Positions 8,555 through 17,597 are shown, numbered from the stretch's first letter. The stretch is DNA of 48,387 bases from Streptomyces ochraceiscleroticus (GCF_000720485.1 NZ_JOAX01000044.1:1-48387), one strand, 5' to 3'. Numbers and translations: made by a program. The notes: generated from the sequence alone by a model not told the origin.

Positions 8555-9438
8555 GCGACCGGACCTTCCCGGCGGAGCACAGTCCGCTCGCGGACCACAG
8601 CCTTCCGGCGGAGCAGGGCTTCACGGCGGACGAGATCGACACCAGTAAGCCGCATCCCGCGCGGATGTACGACTACTACCTCGGCGGCTGGGACAACTAC
8701 GAGATCGACCGCGAGGCCGCCGACGAGGTGATCCGCGTCCACCCGCAGGTCCGCGACAGCGCCCGCGCCAACCGCGCCTTCATGCAGCGCGCCGTCCGGG
8801 ACGCGGCACACGCCGGTATCCGGCAGTTCCTCGACCTCGGCACCGGCATCCCCACCTCGCCCAACACCCACGAGGTGGCGCGGGAGGAGATGCCGGACGC
8901 GCGGGTGGTCTACGCCGACAACGACCCGATCGTGGCCACCCACGCGGGCGCCCGGCTCACCAACGCGCCGGGCACCGGCTTCGTCCTCGGCGACGTCCGC
9001 GCGCCGAAGACGCTGCTCGCCGACCCGGCGGTCCGCTCGCTGATCGATTTCGCGCAGCCGGTGGCCGTGCTGCTCGTCGCCGTACTGCACTTCGTGCGCG
9101 ACGACGAGGACCCGGCCGGGGTGGTCGCGGCGCTCGCCGACGCGCTGCCCGCCGGCAGCCGGCTGATCCTCTCCCACGCCACGGGCGAGCCGTACGAGGA
9201 GTACGCGGAAGGCCGCACGGACGAGGTGGCGCGGGACGGCGTCCTGAACGTCTACAAGAACGCCACCGCCACGCTCAACCTCCGCGACCGGGCCGCGGTC
9301 GAGCGGCTCTTCGGCCCGTTCCGGCTCCAGGAGCCGGGCGTCGTCCGGGTACCGCTGTGGCGCCCGGACGGTCCCGTGCCCACCGCCGAAGAGATCAACA
9401 ACACGATCTTCTACGGCGGGGTGGGCATCAAGGGATGA
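8551..9438 (+). CDS. S-adenosylmethionine-dependent methyltransferase (PF04672 type)
   Basis: 295 residues. The opening IDTSKPHPARMYDYYLGG..NY is diagnostic of the actinobacterial SAM methyltransferase family PF04672. Motif I is QFLDLGTGIPT (about residues 92-102), the acidic loop is ARVVYADNDPIV, and the domain ends with NNTIFYGGVG. The substrate is unknown for the family. The ATG overlaps the DUF397 stop by four bases and has GGAGGAG at 8541-8547, so it is translated with the XRE/DUF397 pair. It may be controlled by, or an output of, that regulatory pair. That link is inference from operon structure. Confidence 0.93.
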   Translation: MSDRTFPAEHSPLADHSLPAEQGFTADEIDTSKPHPARMYDYYLGGWDNYEIDREAADEVIRVHPQVRDSARANRAFMQRAVRDAAHAGIRQFLDLGTGIPTSPNTHEVAREEMPDARVVYADNDPIVATHAGARLTNAPGTGFVLGDVRAPKTLLADPAVRSLIDFAQPVAVLLVAVLHFVRDDEDPAGVVAALADALPAGSRLILSHATGEPYEEYAEGRTDEVARDGVLNVYKNATATLNLRDRAAVERLFGPFRLQEPGVVRVPLWRPDGPVPTAEEINNTIFYGGVGIKG

Positions 9439-9456
9439 AGCGCACGGCGGTGAACC

Positions 9457-10440
9457 TCACGGGGTGAGCGAAGGGGCCCGCAGCTCAGCGGCGGGCTCCT
9501 CCTCTTCCGCCGCTGCCGCGCGCAGCTCCTTCGCCGTGATGAGTGCGGTGTGCGTGCCCTCCGACGTACAGGCGTGCGCGCCCGCGAGCGTACCCAGCCG
9601 GGCGCACTCCTCCAGCTCGTGCCCGGCCAGCCGGCCGTGCAGGAAGCCGCACACGAAGGCGTCGCCCGCGCCGTTGCTGTCCACCACCGGCGCCGCCGGC
9701 ACGGCAGCGGGGACGTGCCGCGGCGTGGAGTCGTCCGGCGTGAGCAGATACGCGCCGCCCGCGCCCGCCGTGGCGATCACGGCCTCGGCGCGGCCCTCGC
9801 GCAGGATCTCCCGCATCACCGCGCCGATCCGCTCCCCGGCGCCCGCCGCGCTGAGGAACACCAGGTCCGAGCGGAGCGCGAACTCCCGGTGGTGGTCGGC
9901 CAGCCCGTCCCAGTCGTGCAGATCGGTGGAGACGGGGACGCCCAGCTCCGCGATGTCGTCGAAGAGGAAGCGGGCGAAGTGCATGATCGACAGATGCACG
10001 TGCCGGGTCCTGCGGAGGTACGGGAAGTAGTGCTCGGGCGGCATCCGCAGTTCGAGCGGGTCCCGGCCGTCGTAGAAGGACGTGCGGCGGCCGTCGGGGG
10101 AGACGAGGTTGACCGCGCGGCGGGTCCCGTGCGGGGAGACCATCGGATCGAAGTCGACGCCGGTGCCCTTCAGCCGCTCCCTGACCAGCTCGCCCTCGTG
10201 GTCCGCACCGATGAAGTCCACGAACGCGGTGGACAGCCCGAGCGCCGCACAGCCGAGCGCGACGCCCGTGCCCGTATGCCCGGCCCATTCCCGGATCGGC
10301 GGTACGGCGAAGGAGTCGGCCTGCGGAACCGGCAGTGCGCCGACCCGGACGATCGTGTCCACACCCGATCCGCCGACGACCAGCACGTCGTACGGCTGCG
10401 TCGGCCGGGTGTCCTGGTGGAGTCCCTGCTGGAATGTCAC
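9457..10440 (-). CDS. PfkB-family carbohydrate kinase
   Basis: 327 residues of the ribokinase/PfkB family. The N-terminal signature is VVGGSGVDTIVRVGALP, a substrate lid region follows (GHTGTGVALGCAALG), and the C-terminal catalytic motif is VVDSNGAGDAFVCGF with the GAGDA anion hole and catalytic Asp. It should phosphorylate a sugar or nucleoside in the cytoplasm; the substrate is not readable from sequence. I chose the GTG at 10440 because AAGGA lies five bases upstream and the conserved domain starts about 17 residues later. The frame extends to 10533 without support. It is convergent with the methyltransferase gene 18 nt away and has no metabolic neighbours. Confidence 0.9.
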   Translation of the reverse strand: MTFQQGLHQDTRPTQPYDVLVVGGSGVDTIVRVGALPVPQADSFAVPPIREWAGHTGTGVALGCAALGLSTAFVDFIGADHEGELVRERLKGTGVDFDPMVSPHGTRRAVNLVSPDGRRTSFYDGRDPLELRMPPEHYFPYLRRTRHVHLSIMHFARFLFDDIAELGVPVSTDLHDWDGLADHHREFALRSDLVFLSAAGAGERIGAVMREILREGRAEAVIATAGAGGAYLLTPDDSTPRHVPAAVPAAPVVDSNGAGDAFVCGFLHGRLAGHELEECARLGTLAGAHACTSEGTHTALITAKELRAAAAEEEEPAAELRAPSLTP

Positions 10441-10744
10441 AAGTGTCCTTGAATCCCTGGCTGGTGAGACCGATAACGGCCCATTGGGGCCGCTTCGGGG
10501 AGTGTAGACGCCACGCACCCCGCGCAACGGCAAGTCACTACCCCGTCACCCGCCGGGACGTGCCCGGCACCGCTCCCACCACCGCTTTCCGGACAGCCCG
10601 CGCGCCGCACCCGCCCCGTGCGGTCCGCCCGGCGGGCGCGTCTCCGCGTGCTGCTCAGCCCGCGGGACCCGCCTCCGCGGTCCGCCGGGCGCGGCGTCAC
10701 TTGGCCGATACCCGACGGCGCGCGGCCCGGGGGATGATGGAGAC
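10441..10744. other. Divergent intergenic region
   Basis: About 300 nt lie between the divergent PfkB kinase and AlkB-like genes. Base use is very GC-rich. I see no gene, clear promoter or operator in it. Confidence 0.5.
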
Positions 10745-11527
10745 ATGGAGGGCGAAGCGGACGGACTGTTCCCGCGCGAGGTGTTCCCGCGCGAGCGGAC
10801 GGAGGTGGCGCCCGGCGCGGTACATGTGCCGGACTGGCTGGACATGGAGGAGCAGCGGGAGCTGCTGGCGGCGTGCCGGGAGTGGGCCGGGCCGCCGGCC
10901 GGGCTGCGGACCGTGCGGACCCCGGGTGGCGGCGTGATGTCCGTCCGTCAGGTCTGCCTGGGATGGCACTGGAGCGCGGTGCCCCGCTGCCCGGACTGCG
11001 GCCGCGCGGTCCGGGCGAACCCCGACTGCCCGGGCCGGCACTCCTACCCCTACGCCTACTCCCGTACCGTCGTGGACGGCGACGGCGCGCCCGTGAAGCC
11101 CTTCCCCGAACGGCTCCGCGCGCTCGCCGGCCGGGCGCTGACGGCGGCGTACGGCAGCGGAGCCGGCGCGGCACCGTACGCGCCCGACGCGCCGTACGAC
11201 ATCGCGCTGCTCAACTTCTACGGCGACGACGCCCGGATGGGCATGCACCAGGACATCGACGAGCGCTCCGCCGCACCCGTGATCTCCGTCAGCCTCGGCG
11301 ACACCTGCGTCTTCCGGTTCGGCAACACCGAGACCCGGAACCGGCCCTGGACCGATGCCGAGCTGCGCAGCGGCGACCTCTTCGTGTTCGGCGGCCCGTC
11401 CCGGTGGGCGTACCACGGCGTACCCCGCACCGCACCCGGCACCGCCCCCGCGGCGCTCGGCCTGAAGGGCCGCGTCAACCTCACGCTGCGCGTCGGCGCC
11501 CTGGACCGGCCCGCCCCGCGGCCCTGA
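10745..11527 (+). CDS. alkB: AlkB-like 2-oxoglutarate/Fe(II) dioxygenase with Cys-containing insertion
   Basis: 260 residues. The Fe(II) ligands are visible as HQD (H168, D170) and H224 in AYHGVP. The 2-oxoglutarate-binding arginines are R243 and R249 in GRVNLTLR. NFYG...MGMHQDIDE is the classical AlkB motif. AlkB enzymes remove methyl groups from N1-methyladenine and N3-methylcytosine in DNA or RNA. Between VCLGWHW (71-76) and YPYAYSR (101-107) there is an extra stretch of about 24 residues containing C82, C85 and C95 (CPDCG...CPG). This is absent from the AlkB proteins I know and could bind zinc. The ATG at 10745 has GGAG just upstream. It is probably monocistronic or co-transcribed with the following GNAT gene. 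Confidence 0.9.
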   Translation: MEGEADGLFPREVFPRERTEVAPGAVHVPDWLDMEEQRELLAACREWAGPPAGLRTVRTPGGGVMSVRQVCLGWHWSAVPRCPDCGRAVRANPDCPGRHSYPYAYSRTVVDGDGAPVKPFPERLRALAGRALTAAYGSGAGAAPYAPDAPYDIALLNFYGDDARMGMHQDIDERSAAPVISVSLGDTCVFRFGNTETRNRPWTDAELRSGDLFVFGGPSRWAYHGVPRTAPGTAPAALGLKGRVNLTLRVGALDRPAPRP

Positions 11528-11543
11528 AAAACCGGATGCGCGC

Positions 11544-11559
11544 CCGCCGGAACCGGCGG
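11544..11559. terminator. Short GC palindrome, possible weak terminator
   Basis: CCGCCGG-AA-CCGGCGG is a perfect 7-bp inverted repeat 17 nt after the alkB stop and just ahead of the GNAT start. The loop is too tight for a classical hairpin, so it may be an operator or have no role. Confidence 0.25.
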
Positions 11560-11570
11560 CACGCTGGAGC

Positions 11571-12416
11571 ATGAGCTGGACGACGACGGACGACCTCGAC
11601 ACGTTCCTGACCAGCGCGGGCGGCTTCCTGCGCGCCCGCCCCGCCGAGCACACGGTGCTCCTCGGGGTCACGGCCACGCTGGCCGCCTCGGGCCCGGCGG
11701 CCTATGGCGACGAGCCGCCCCGGTACGGCTGGTGGTGCGGCCCGGACGGCCGGACCGCGGGCGCGTTTCTGTGGACCGCGCCGCGCCCGCCGGTGCTCTC
11801 GCCGATGCCGGACCGGGCCGCCGCCGAGCTCCTGGACGTCCTCGCCGCCGGGCCGCTGCCGGTCGGCGGGGTCAACGGCGCGCGGCCCGCCGCCGACGCG
11901 TTCACCGCCGCCTGGGAGCGCCGCACGGGCCGCGCCGCGCGGCTCCGGACGCACCTCCGGCTCTACCGCCTGGAGGAGCCGGCCCCGCCGGACCCGGCGC
12001 CGCGCGGCAGCGCCCGTGCCGCCACCGCCGCCGACCGCGGCCTCCTCGTGGACTGGTGGGGCGCGTTCGCGCGCGAGAGCGGCGGCGAGCCGTACGGACA
12101 CGACCGCGCGGTCGACGACCGGCTGTCCTACGGCGGGCTCACGCTCTGGGAGGCCGACGGGCGCCCGGCATCCCTCGCCGGCCTCACCCGTACGGTCGGC
12201 GGCATGGCCAGGGTCGGCCCCGTCTACACCCCGCCCGCGCTGCGCCGTAACGGCTACGCGGCGGGCGCCACGGCCGCGGTGACGCGCGGCGCGCTCGCGG
12301 ACGGCGCCGAGCAGGTGCTCCTCTTCGCGGACACCGCCAATCCCACCAGCACGGCTCTGTACGAGCGGCTCGGCTATCGGCCCGTCGGCGACCACCGCCG
12401 CTACGACTTCGCGTAA
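11571..12416 (+). CDS. GNAT-family N-acetyltransferase
   Basis: 281 residues. The C-terminal 140 carry the GNAT fold. The acetyl-CoA motif A is VGPVYTPPALRRNGYAAGATAA (PxxRxxGYA core), followed by LFADTANPTSTALYERLGYRPVGDH, the usual N-x-x-S-x-x-L-Y-x-x-x-G-Y/F ending. The N-terminal half is a degenerate second GNAT-like domain common in actinobacterial two-domain members. The acyl acceptor is unknown. The ATG is only one base after GGAG, so initiation may be weak or from a very short leader. It follows alkB by 43 nt on the same strand and may be co-transcribed. Confidence 0.88.
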   Translation: MSWTTTDDLDTFLTSAGGFLRARPAEHTVLLGVTATLAASGPAAYGDEPPRYGWWCGPDGRTAGAFLWTAPRPPVLSPMPDRAAAELLDVLAAGPLPVGGVNGARPAADAFTAAWERRTGRAARLRTHLRLYRLEEPAPPDPAPRGSARAATAADRGLLVDWWGAFARESGGEPYGHDRAVDDRLSYGGLTLWEADGRPASLAGLTRTVGGMARVGPVYTPPALRRNGYAAGATAAVTRGALADGAEQVLLFADTANPTSTALYERLGYRPVGDHRRYDFA

Positions 12417-12702
12417 CGGCCGGGCGCTGCAGATGGCGGTCGCGGTGGTCTCTTCATGTGGCGCGGGCGACACACCGGGCACCGCGTGCCGCGAGTTCTC
12501 CGCCGTCCGGCTGGGTAGCCGTCCCCCGTCCGGCGGTACGCGGAATGCCCGGGCCGGTCGCGCGGTTGCCCGTTGAGGGTGATGGTGTTGTGTCCGGGCG
12601 GTGCGACACCGCGGTCGTGGCCGACCGCCCGGTCCCCAGGGGCCGGCAGCCGGCCGGCCGCCGGGCCCGCAGACCGCCGACCGTCCCGAACCTGGAGGTG
12701 TC

Positions 12703-13896
12703 GTGACCGCTCCCCGCTCTTGGCGCATGAGTACTGGCTCGTGGCGCACCGCCGCATTCGGCGCCGTGCCCACAGGAGAGCGCCTGGCCAGGATCCGCCG
12801 CTCCCCGCAGTTCGTGGACGGGCAGTTCCGCAACCCGGTCGCCACCCGGCAGCTGCTCCACGGCTCCACGCTGCCCATGGTCCGTACGCAGCTCAACAGG
12901 GACGGCCGGCTGCGCAGGGCACCCGTGGGCGAGATCCCCGTGCACCACCCCACCGCGGCCGACTGGGCCCGGCCGCCCGCCTCGGGGCTGCGCATCACCT
13001 GGATGGGCCATTCGAGCGTGCTGGCGGAGATCGACGGGCAGCGGGTGCTGTTCGACCCGGTCTGGGGTGAGCGCTGCTCGCCGTTCACCTGGGTCGGGCC
13101 GCGGCGGCTGCACCCGGTGCCGCTGCCGCTGACGGAGCTGGCGCCGGTCGACGCCGTCGTCATCTCGCACGACCACTACGACCACCTCGACATGCCCACC
13201 ATCCAGGGCCTGATCGCCACCGGCACCGCCTTCGTCGTGCCGCTCGGCATCGGCGCCGACCTGGAGTACTGGGGCGTACCGGCCGAGCAGATCACCGAAC
13301 TGGACTGGCACGAATCGACGCGCGTGGGCGAGCTGACGCTGACCGCCACCCCGGCCCAGCACTTCTGCGGGCGCGGGCTGCGCGGCCCGCAGCACACGCT
13401 GTGGGCGTCCTGGGTGATCGCGGGGCCCGAGCACCGCGTGTACCACAGCGGTGACACCGGCTACTTCGGCGGCTTCGCGGAGATCGGGAAGACGCACGGC
13501 CCGTTCGACCTCACCATGATCCAGATCGGCGCGTACAGCGAGGAGTTCTGGCCCGACATCCACATGACGCCCGAAGAGGGCCTGCGTGCTCACCTCGACC
13601 TCGGCGGCGGCCGCCCCGCGGGCGTCCTGCTGCCGATCCACTGGGGCACCTTCAATCTCGCGCCGCACCCGTGGGCGGAGCCGGCGGAGCGCACGGCAGC
13701 GGCGGCCATGGCGGCCGGCGCGAAGCTCGCGGCGCCGATTCCGGGCAAGCCGTTCGAGCCCGCCGATGAGCTGACCGTGGAGCCGTGGTGGCGGGCCGCC
13801 GCCGTGCCGCCGGTGCACGGCTGGCCGGCCTGGCCGCCGAAGGGGCCCGCGGCGATGGCGAGCGGGGCGGGCAGCGCGCCGGCCGCCGGGGAGTGA
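12703..13896 (+). CDS. Metallo-beta-lactamase-fold hydrolase (NAPE-PLD-like)
   Basis: 397 residues. The metal-binding motif is SHDHYDHLD (HDHYDH at 156-161), further ligands lie in PAQHFCGRG and HSGDTGYF, and a final His is in LPIHWGTFNL. ITWMGHSSVLAEIDGQRVLFDPVWGERCSPF is the domain start of N-acylphosphatidylethanolamine phospholipase D-like hydrolases (core GHSSVL...DPVW). The family cleaves phosphodiester or lactone-like bonds using two metals; the substrate here is unknown. The start is GTG 12703, four bases after GGAGG (12694-12698). A longer frame to 12601 is Pro/Arg-rich and unlikely to be coding. It sits alone between the GNAT gene and the conservon, with no signal peptide. Confidence 0.9.
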   Translation: MTAPRSWRMSTGSWRTAAFGAVPTGERLARIRRSPQFVDGQFRNPVATRQLLHGSTLPMVRTQLNRDGRLRRAPVGEIPVHHPTAADWARPPASGLRITWMGHSSVLAEIDGQRVLFDPVWGERCSPFTWVGPRRLHPVPLPLTELAPVDAVVISHDHYDHLDMPTIQGLIATGTAFVVPLGIGADLEYWGVPAEQITELDWHESTRVGELTLTATPAQHFCGRGLRGPQHTLWASWVIAGPEHRVYHSGDTGYFGGFAEIGKTHGPFDLTMIQIGAYSEEFWPDIHMTPEEGLRAHLDLGGGRPAGVLLPIHWGTFNLAPHPWAEPAERTAAAAMAAGAKLAAPIPGKPFEPADELTVEPWWRAAAVPPVHGWPAWPPKGPAAMASGAGSAPAAGE

Positions 13897-14027
13897 GCTG
13901 CGGCGGAAGCGGAGCCGGAAGGAATGAACACCCGGGCAGCGAACGGCAGTTCGTACCACTTCGTACTGTCGTGCGAGGGACGGTAACTCACGGAGGTGGC
14001 GCGGGGTAGCGAAACCTCGAAGTCCGT

Positions 14028-14056
14028 CTGATCGGCCCCTCCGCAACAACTAGCGT
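14028..14056 (+). promoter_or_regulatory. Candidate promoter of the conservon operon
   Basis: CTGATC at 14028-14033 and TAGCGT at 14051-14056 are separated by 17 bases, a plausible sigma-70 type arrangement. It ends 42 nt upstream of cvnA, leaving a short leader with GGAGGG at 14088-14093. The match to the consensus is only moderate. Confidence 0.35.
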
Positions 14057-14098
14057 GCGTGCTCCGCGAACCGCCGACGGCCGATCCGGAGGGCGCCG

Positions 14099-16144
14099 AT
14101 GCCTGCTGCATTTCCCCAGGGGACGGGGACCGATGTGTCCCATGACTCCCCCGAATCCCATGGGACCGGGGGGACGAGGGGAATGGTTCCCGCACCGCTG
14201 CCCGGGCGGCGGCGGGACCGCGAAGGCGCCCGGCACGGCCGTGCACCGCTCCGCGAGACGGCCGCCGACTCCGTCATACGCGTCCGCCTCGTCCGCCTCG
14301 CGGCCGTGCCCTGCCTGCTCGTCGCCGCGACCTGCTCGGCCGTGACCGCCTTCATCGCCCGGTCCGGCGACCAGCCGCTCAGCGGGGCCGCCTGGACCGT
14401 CCTCGGCTGCGGCTTCGCCCTCGTGTGCGGCATCACCGCGGTCGCCTGCGCCGCCGCCACCTCCGAGGCCCGCGCCACCATCCAGCGCTACGCCCGGCTG
14501 CGGGAGGTGTGCGCCCGCAGCCAGTCCGACCTGTACGCCCTCGTGCACCGCGTACGCCAGGGCGAATGGCTCCAGCAGCGCGCCCCCGAGCCGCTGTCCC
14601 GGCCGGCCGGCGACACCCTCGACCTCCTCGTCCACGACGTCGCCGCCGCCGGCCGCGCCGCGGAGACCGCGGTCATCGACGCGGTCGCCATCGCCCGCGG
14701 CAACGCCAGCGGCAGCGAGCAGAAGGTCGAGGTCTTCGTGAACCTCGCCCGGCGCCTGCAGTCCCTGGTCCACCGCGAGATCGAGCTGCTGGACGAGCTG
14801 GAGAACCGGGTGGAGGACCCCGACCTGCTCAAAGGTCTCTTCCACGTGGACCACCTCGCGACCCGCATCCGCCGGCACGCCGAGAACCTCGCCGTCCTCG
14901 GCGGTGCCATCTCCCGCCGCCAGTGGTCCCGCCCGGTCACCATGACCGAGGTCATGCGCTCCTCCATCGCGGAGGTCGAGCAGTACCCGCGCGTCAAGCT
15001 CGTACCGCCCATCGAGGGCACGCTCCGCGGCCACGCCGTCGCCGACGTCATCCACCTCCTCGCCGAACTCGTCGAGAACGCCACCGTCTACTCGGCCCCG
15101 CACACCCACATCCTGCTCCGCGCCCAACTGGTCACCGCCGGCCTCGCCGTCGAGGTGGAGGACCGGGGACTGGGCATGGACATCGAGGAGCAGGACCGAA
15201 TGAACGCGCTGCTCGCCGACCCCGACCACGTCGACGTCGCCGAGCTGCTCAACGACGGCCGCATCGGCCTGTTCGTGGTCTCCTCGCTGGCCCGCCGGCA
15301 CGGCGTCGTCGTCCGCCTGCAGAGCAACATCTACGGCGGCGTACAGGCCGTACTCATCCTGCCGCAGGGCCTGTTGGGCGACGAGCAGGCCGGGGAGGAG
15401 GACGACGTGGCCGACAGTGCCGCCCGGCCCGCCGTCGCCGCCGCGCCGCCCGCCGAGCCCCCGCGCCGCCGCGTCGTACGGACCGCCAACGGCCACACCG
15501 ACGCCGACGCCGGCCTGCTGCCGCCCGCAGCAGCCCCGCCGCGGCCGGACCGCCCGGCACCGCCCGCCGCCCCGCCCGCACCGGCAGCCCGCCCCGCCAC
15601 GATCGGCGCGCGCACCGCGACGGGCGCCCACACCGCGACGGGCGCCCCGGAAGGCGCCGCAGCGGGGCCCACCGAACCGCGCCGGGACGCCGCTCACGCC
15701 GATGCGCGCGCCCCCGGCAGCGGCCGGACCGCGGCGGCGGACGCTCCCACCGCCGCCGCGGCCCCCGGGCCCGAGGCCGGCCCCGGCCCCGTCGTCCTGC
15801 CCCCGGCCCCGCCCGTGACCACCGGCGACCGGCCCCGGCTGCCGCGCCGCCGCAAGCAGGAGCACCTCGTCCCCGAACTGCGTGCCGATCCCACCCCGCC
15901 CGGCGGCACCCGCACCGCGGGGCGCCCCGAGCCCGAGCACGACCCGGACCTGATGGCCGCCTTCCGGCGCGGCATCACCCGCGCCGACGACGCCTACGAC
16001 GCGGCAGTGGACCGGGGCACCGCCTACGACAGCAACAGCGCCTACGACAGTGCCGCCTACGAAGGCGGCGCCCCGTACGACAACACCGGCACCGGCCCTT
16101 CCCCGGGCCGCTCCCGAGGAGACGACCAAAACCATGGTGAGTGA
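14099..16144 (+). CDS. cvnA: Conservon sensor histidine kinase-like membrane protein CvnA
   Basis: 681 residues. Two membrane segments lie at about 63-86 and 95-120, with only a short external loop. A dimerisation/His region follows (DHLATRIRRH, 251-260), then a GHKL ATPase domain with N-box ELVENA (323-328), G1 box DRGLGM (355-360) and a GRIGLFVVSSLARRHG G2 region. A long Pro/Ala-rich disordered tail (about 425-681) ends in several AYDS-type repeats before the stop. CvnA is the presumed sensor of the CvnABCD signalling set, which resembles a eukaryotic receptor/G-protein system. The ATG at 14099 follows GGAGGG. The gene overlaps cvnB by 11 bases. Confidence 0.93.
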   Translation: MPAAFPQGTGTDVSHDSPESHGTGGTRGMVPAPLPGRRRDREGARHGRAPLRETAADSVIRVRLVRLAAVPCLLVAATCSAVTAFIARSGDQPLSGAAWTVLGCGFALVCGITAVACAAATSEARATIQRYARLREVCARSQSDLYALVHRVRQGEWLQQRAPEPLSRPAGDTLDLLVHDVAAAGRAAETAVIDAVAIARGNASGSEQKVEVFVNLARRLQSLVHREIELLDELENRVEDPDLLKGLFHVDHLATRIRRHAENLAVLGGAISRRQWSRPVTMTEVMRSSIAEVEQYPRVKLVPPIEGTLRGHAVADVIHLLAELVENATVYSAPHTHILLRAQLVTAGLAVEVEDRGLGMDIEEQDRMNALLADPDHVDVAELLNDGRIGLFVVSSLARRHGVVVRLQSNIYGGVQAVLILPQGLLGDEQAGEEDDVADSAARPAVAAAPPAEPPRRRVVRTANGHTDADAGLLPPAAAPPRPDRPAPPAAPPAPAARPATIGARTATGAHTATGAPEGAAAGPTEPRRDAAHADARAPGSGRTAAADAPTAAAAPGPEAGPGPVVLPPAPPVTTGDRPRLPRRRKQEHLVPELRADPTPPGGTRTAGRPEPEHDPDLMAAFRRGITRADDAYDAAVDRGTAYDSNSAYDSAAYEGGAPYDNTGTGPSPGRSRGDDQNHGE

Positions 16145-16580
16145 CGTTCACGTACAGTCCCAGCGACATGGCGCCCGGCCGACGACGGACCTGTCCTGGC
16201 TGCTGACCGGACTCGTCCAGCGCGTACCGCACGCCCGCAGCGCCCTGCTGCTCTCCTCCGACGGGCTGGTCAAGGCCGCACACGGCTTCGAGCCCGACAG
16301 CGCCGACCACATGGCGGCGCTCGCCTCCGGCCTGTACAGCCTGGCCCGCAGCGCCGGCGTCCGCTTCGGCGACGGCGACGACGTCCTCCAGGTCGTCGTC
16401 GAGCTGGAGTCCACCCTGCTCTTCGTCTCCACCGCCGGCTCCGGCGCCAACCTCGCCGTACTCGCCTCCCGCGAGGCCGACGTCGCCGTCCTCGGCTACG
16501 AGATGGGCATGCTGGTCAAGAGCGTACGGCCCTACCTCGCCACGCCCGCGCGGCATCACGTGCAGGCGGGCGGGCGCTGA
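16134..16580 (+). CDS. cvnB: Roadblock/LC7 domain protein CvnB
   Basis: 148 residues of the Roadblock/LC7 fold. LSWLLTGLVQRVPHARSALLLSSDGLV is the typical opening (core SALLLSSDG), followed by MAALASGLYSLARS and the VVVELESTLLFVSTAGSGANLAVLAS strand pattern. In conservons CvnB is the MglB-like partner that acts on the small GTPase CvnD. The ATG at 16134 lies inside the end of cvnA and follows GAGGAGAC at about 16118, so the two are translated together. It is the second gene of the five-gene operon. Confidence 0.95.
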   Translation: MVSDVHVQSQRHGARPTTDLSWLLTGLVQRVPHARSALLLSSDGLVKAAHGFEPDSADHMAALASGLYSLARSAGVRFGDGDDVLQVVVELESTLLFVSTAGSGANLAVLASREADVAVLGYEMGMLVKSVRPYLATPARHHVQAGGR

Positions 16581-16582
16581 AC

Positions 16583-16984
16583 ATGGCGGTACGTCGCCGG
16601 AGACGGCAGGGGTCGGAGCCGCTCTGGCTCGACGACGAGGCCGGCCGCCTGGTCCGTCCGTACACGGTCAGCAACGGACGGACCCGCCCGACCGCGCACT
16701 TCGACCTGCTGACGATGGTGATCGCCACCGGCAAGCCGCCGGTGACGTGCCAGGGCCCGGACTACATGCAGGTCCTCGGTCTGTGCGGCGGCCCGGTCTC
16801 GGTGGCCGAGGTCGCCGCCCACATACGGCTGCCGGCGGTGGTCACCAAGGTGCTCCTCGCCGACCTCGTGGACTGCGGAGCCCTCACCGCCCGGGCCCCC
16901 GCGCAGACTCCGCACGGCGCGTCGCCCCGTACCGACCGAGCACTCCTGGAGGCGGTGCTGCATGGACTCCGACAGCGCCTTTGA
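16583..16984 (+). CDS. cvnC: DUF742 protein CvnC
   Basis: 133 residues with the DUF742 signature: an N-terminal basic stretch, then LVRPYTVSNGRTRP, FDLLTMVIAT, the LCGGPVSVAEVAAHIRLP winged-helix-like part and VTKVLLADLVDCGAL. CvnC proteins are the third conservon component, of unproved biochemical role, and may connect sensor and GTPase. The ATG lies 2 nt after the cvnB stop, and the 3' end overlaps cvnD by 23 bases, which indicates tight coupling. Confidence 0.95.
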   Translation: MAVRRRRRQGSEPLWLDDEAGRLVRPYTVSNGRTRPTAHFDLLTMVIATGKPPVTCQGPDYMQVLGLCGGPVSVAEVAAHIRLPAVVTKVLLADLVDCGALTARAPAQTPHGASPRTDRALLEAVLHGLRQRL

Positions 16985-17597
16985 AGCGCCCAGTACTTTT
17001 GAACCGTATGCTCCGGACACCACACCCAATGGCGACCCCTTTCCCTCCGCCCTGAAGATCCTTGTCGCGGGCGGCTTCGGGGTCGGCAAGACGACCTTCG
17101 TCGGCGCCGTCAGCGAGATCGAACCGCTGTGCACGGAAGAACTCCTCACCCAGGTCAGCATCGGCACCGACTGCCTGGACGGGGTCGAGCAGAAGACCAC
17201 CACCACCGTCGCGATGGACTTCGGGCGGATCACCGTCAGCACCGACCACGTGCTGTACCTCTTCGGCACGCCGGGCCAGCAGCGCTTCTGGTTCATGTGG
17301 GACGAGCTGTCGGCCGGCGCGCTCGGCGCCGTGGTCCTCGCCGACACCCGGCGCCTGGAGGACTGCTTCTCCGCCGTCGACTTCTTCGAGCGCCGCGGCA
17401 TTGAATTCATCGTCGCGGTCAACCAGTTCGACGGCTCCTTCCACTACGAACCGGACGAGGTGCGTGCCGCCATAGACCTCTCACCCAGCACCCCGGTCGT
17501 GCTGTGCGACGCCCGGCACTGCAGTTCCGCGACCAACGTCCTGGTCTCCCTCGTCCAGCACCTTCTGACCCCTGCCTTCGCTACGGAGCTGCCATGA
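16962..17597 (+). CDS. cvnD: Small GTP-binding protein CvnD
   Basis: 211 residues of an MglA-like small GTPase. The P-loop is GGFGVGKTT (37-45), a switch-like Thr-rich segment follows (EQKTTTTVAMDFGR), then FGTPGQQRFW (G3) and AVNQFDGSF, which replaces the classical NKxD. FGTPGQ with an aromatic run and the TTTTVAMDFGR segment are the hallmarks of the conservon GTPases. It is the presumed signal output, switched by CvnB. The start overlaps cvnC, and the stop forms ATGA with the following GAF gene. Confidence 0.95.
   Translation: MDSDSAFEAPSTFEPYAPDTTPNGDPFPSALKILVAGGFGVGKTTFVGAVSEIEPLCTEELLTQVSIGTDCLDGVEQKTTTTVAMDFGRITVSTDHVLYLFGTPGQQRFWFMWDELSAGALGAVVLADTRRLEDCFSAVDFFERRGIEFIVAVNQFDGSFHYEPDEVRAAIDLSPSTPVVLCDARHCSSATNVLVSLVQHLLTPAFATELP

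Noticed and set aside
14425..16140. Alternative long plus-strand frame inside cvnA
   Set aside because: Arg/Pro-rich shadow of cvnA; only the cvnA frame gives membrane helices and GHKL motifs.
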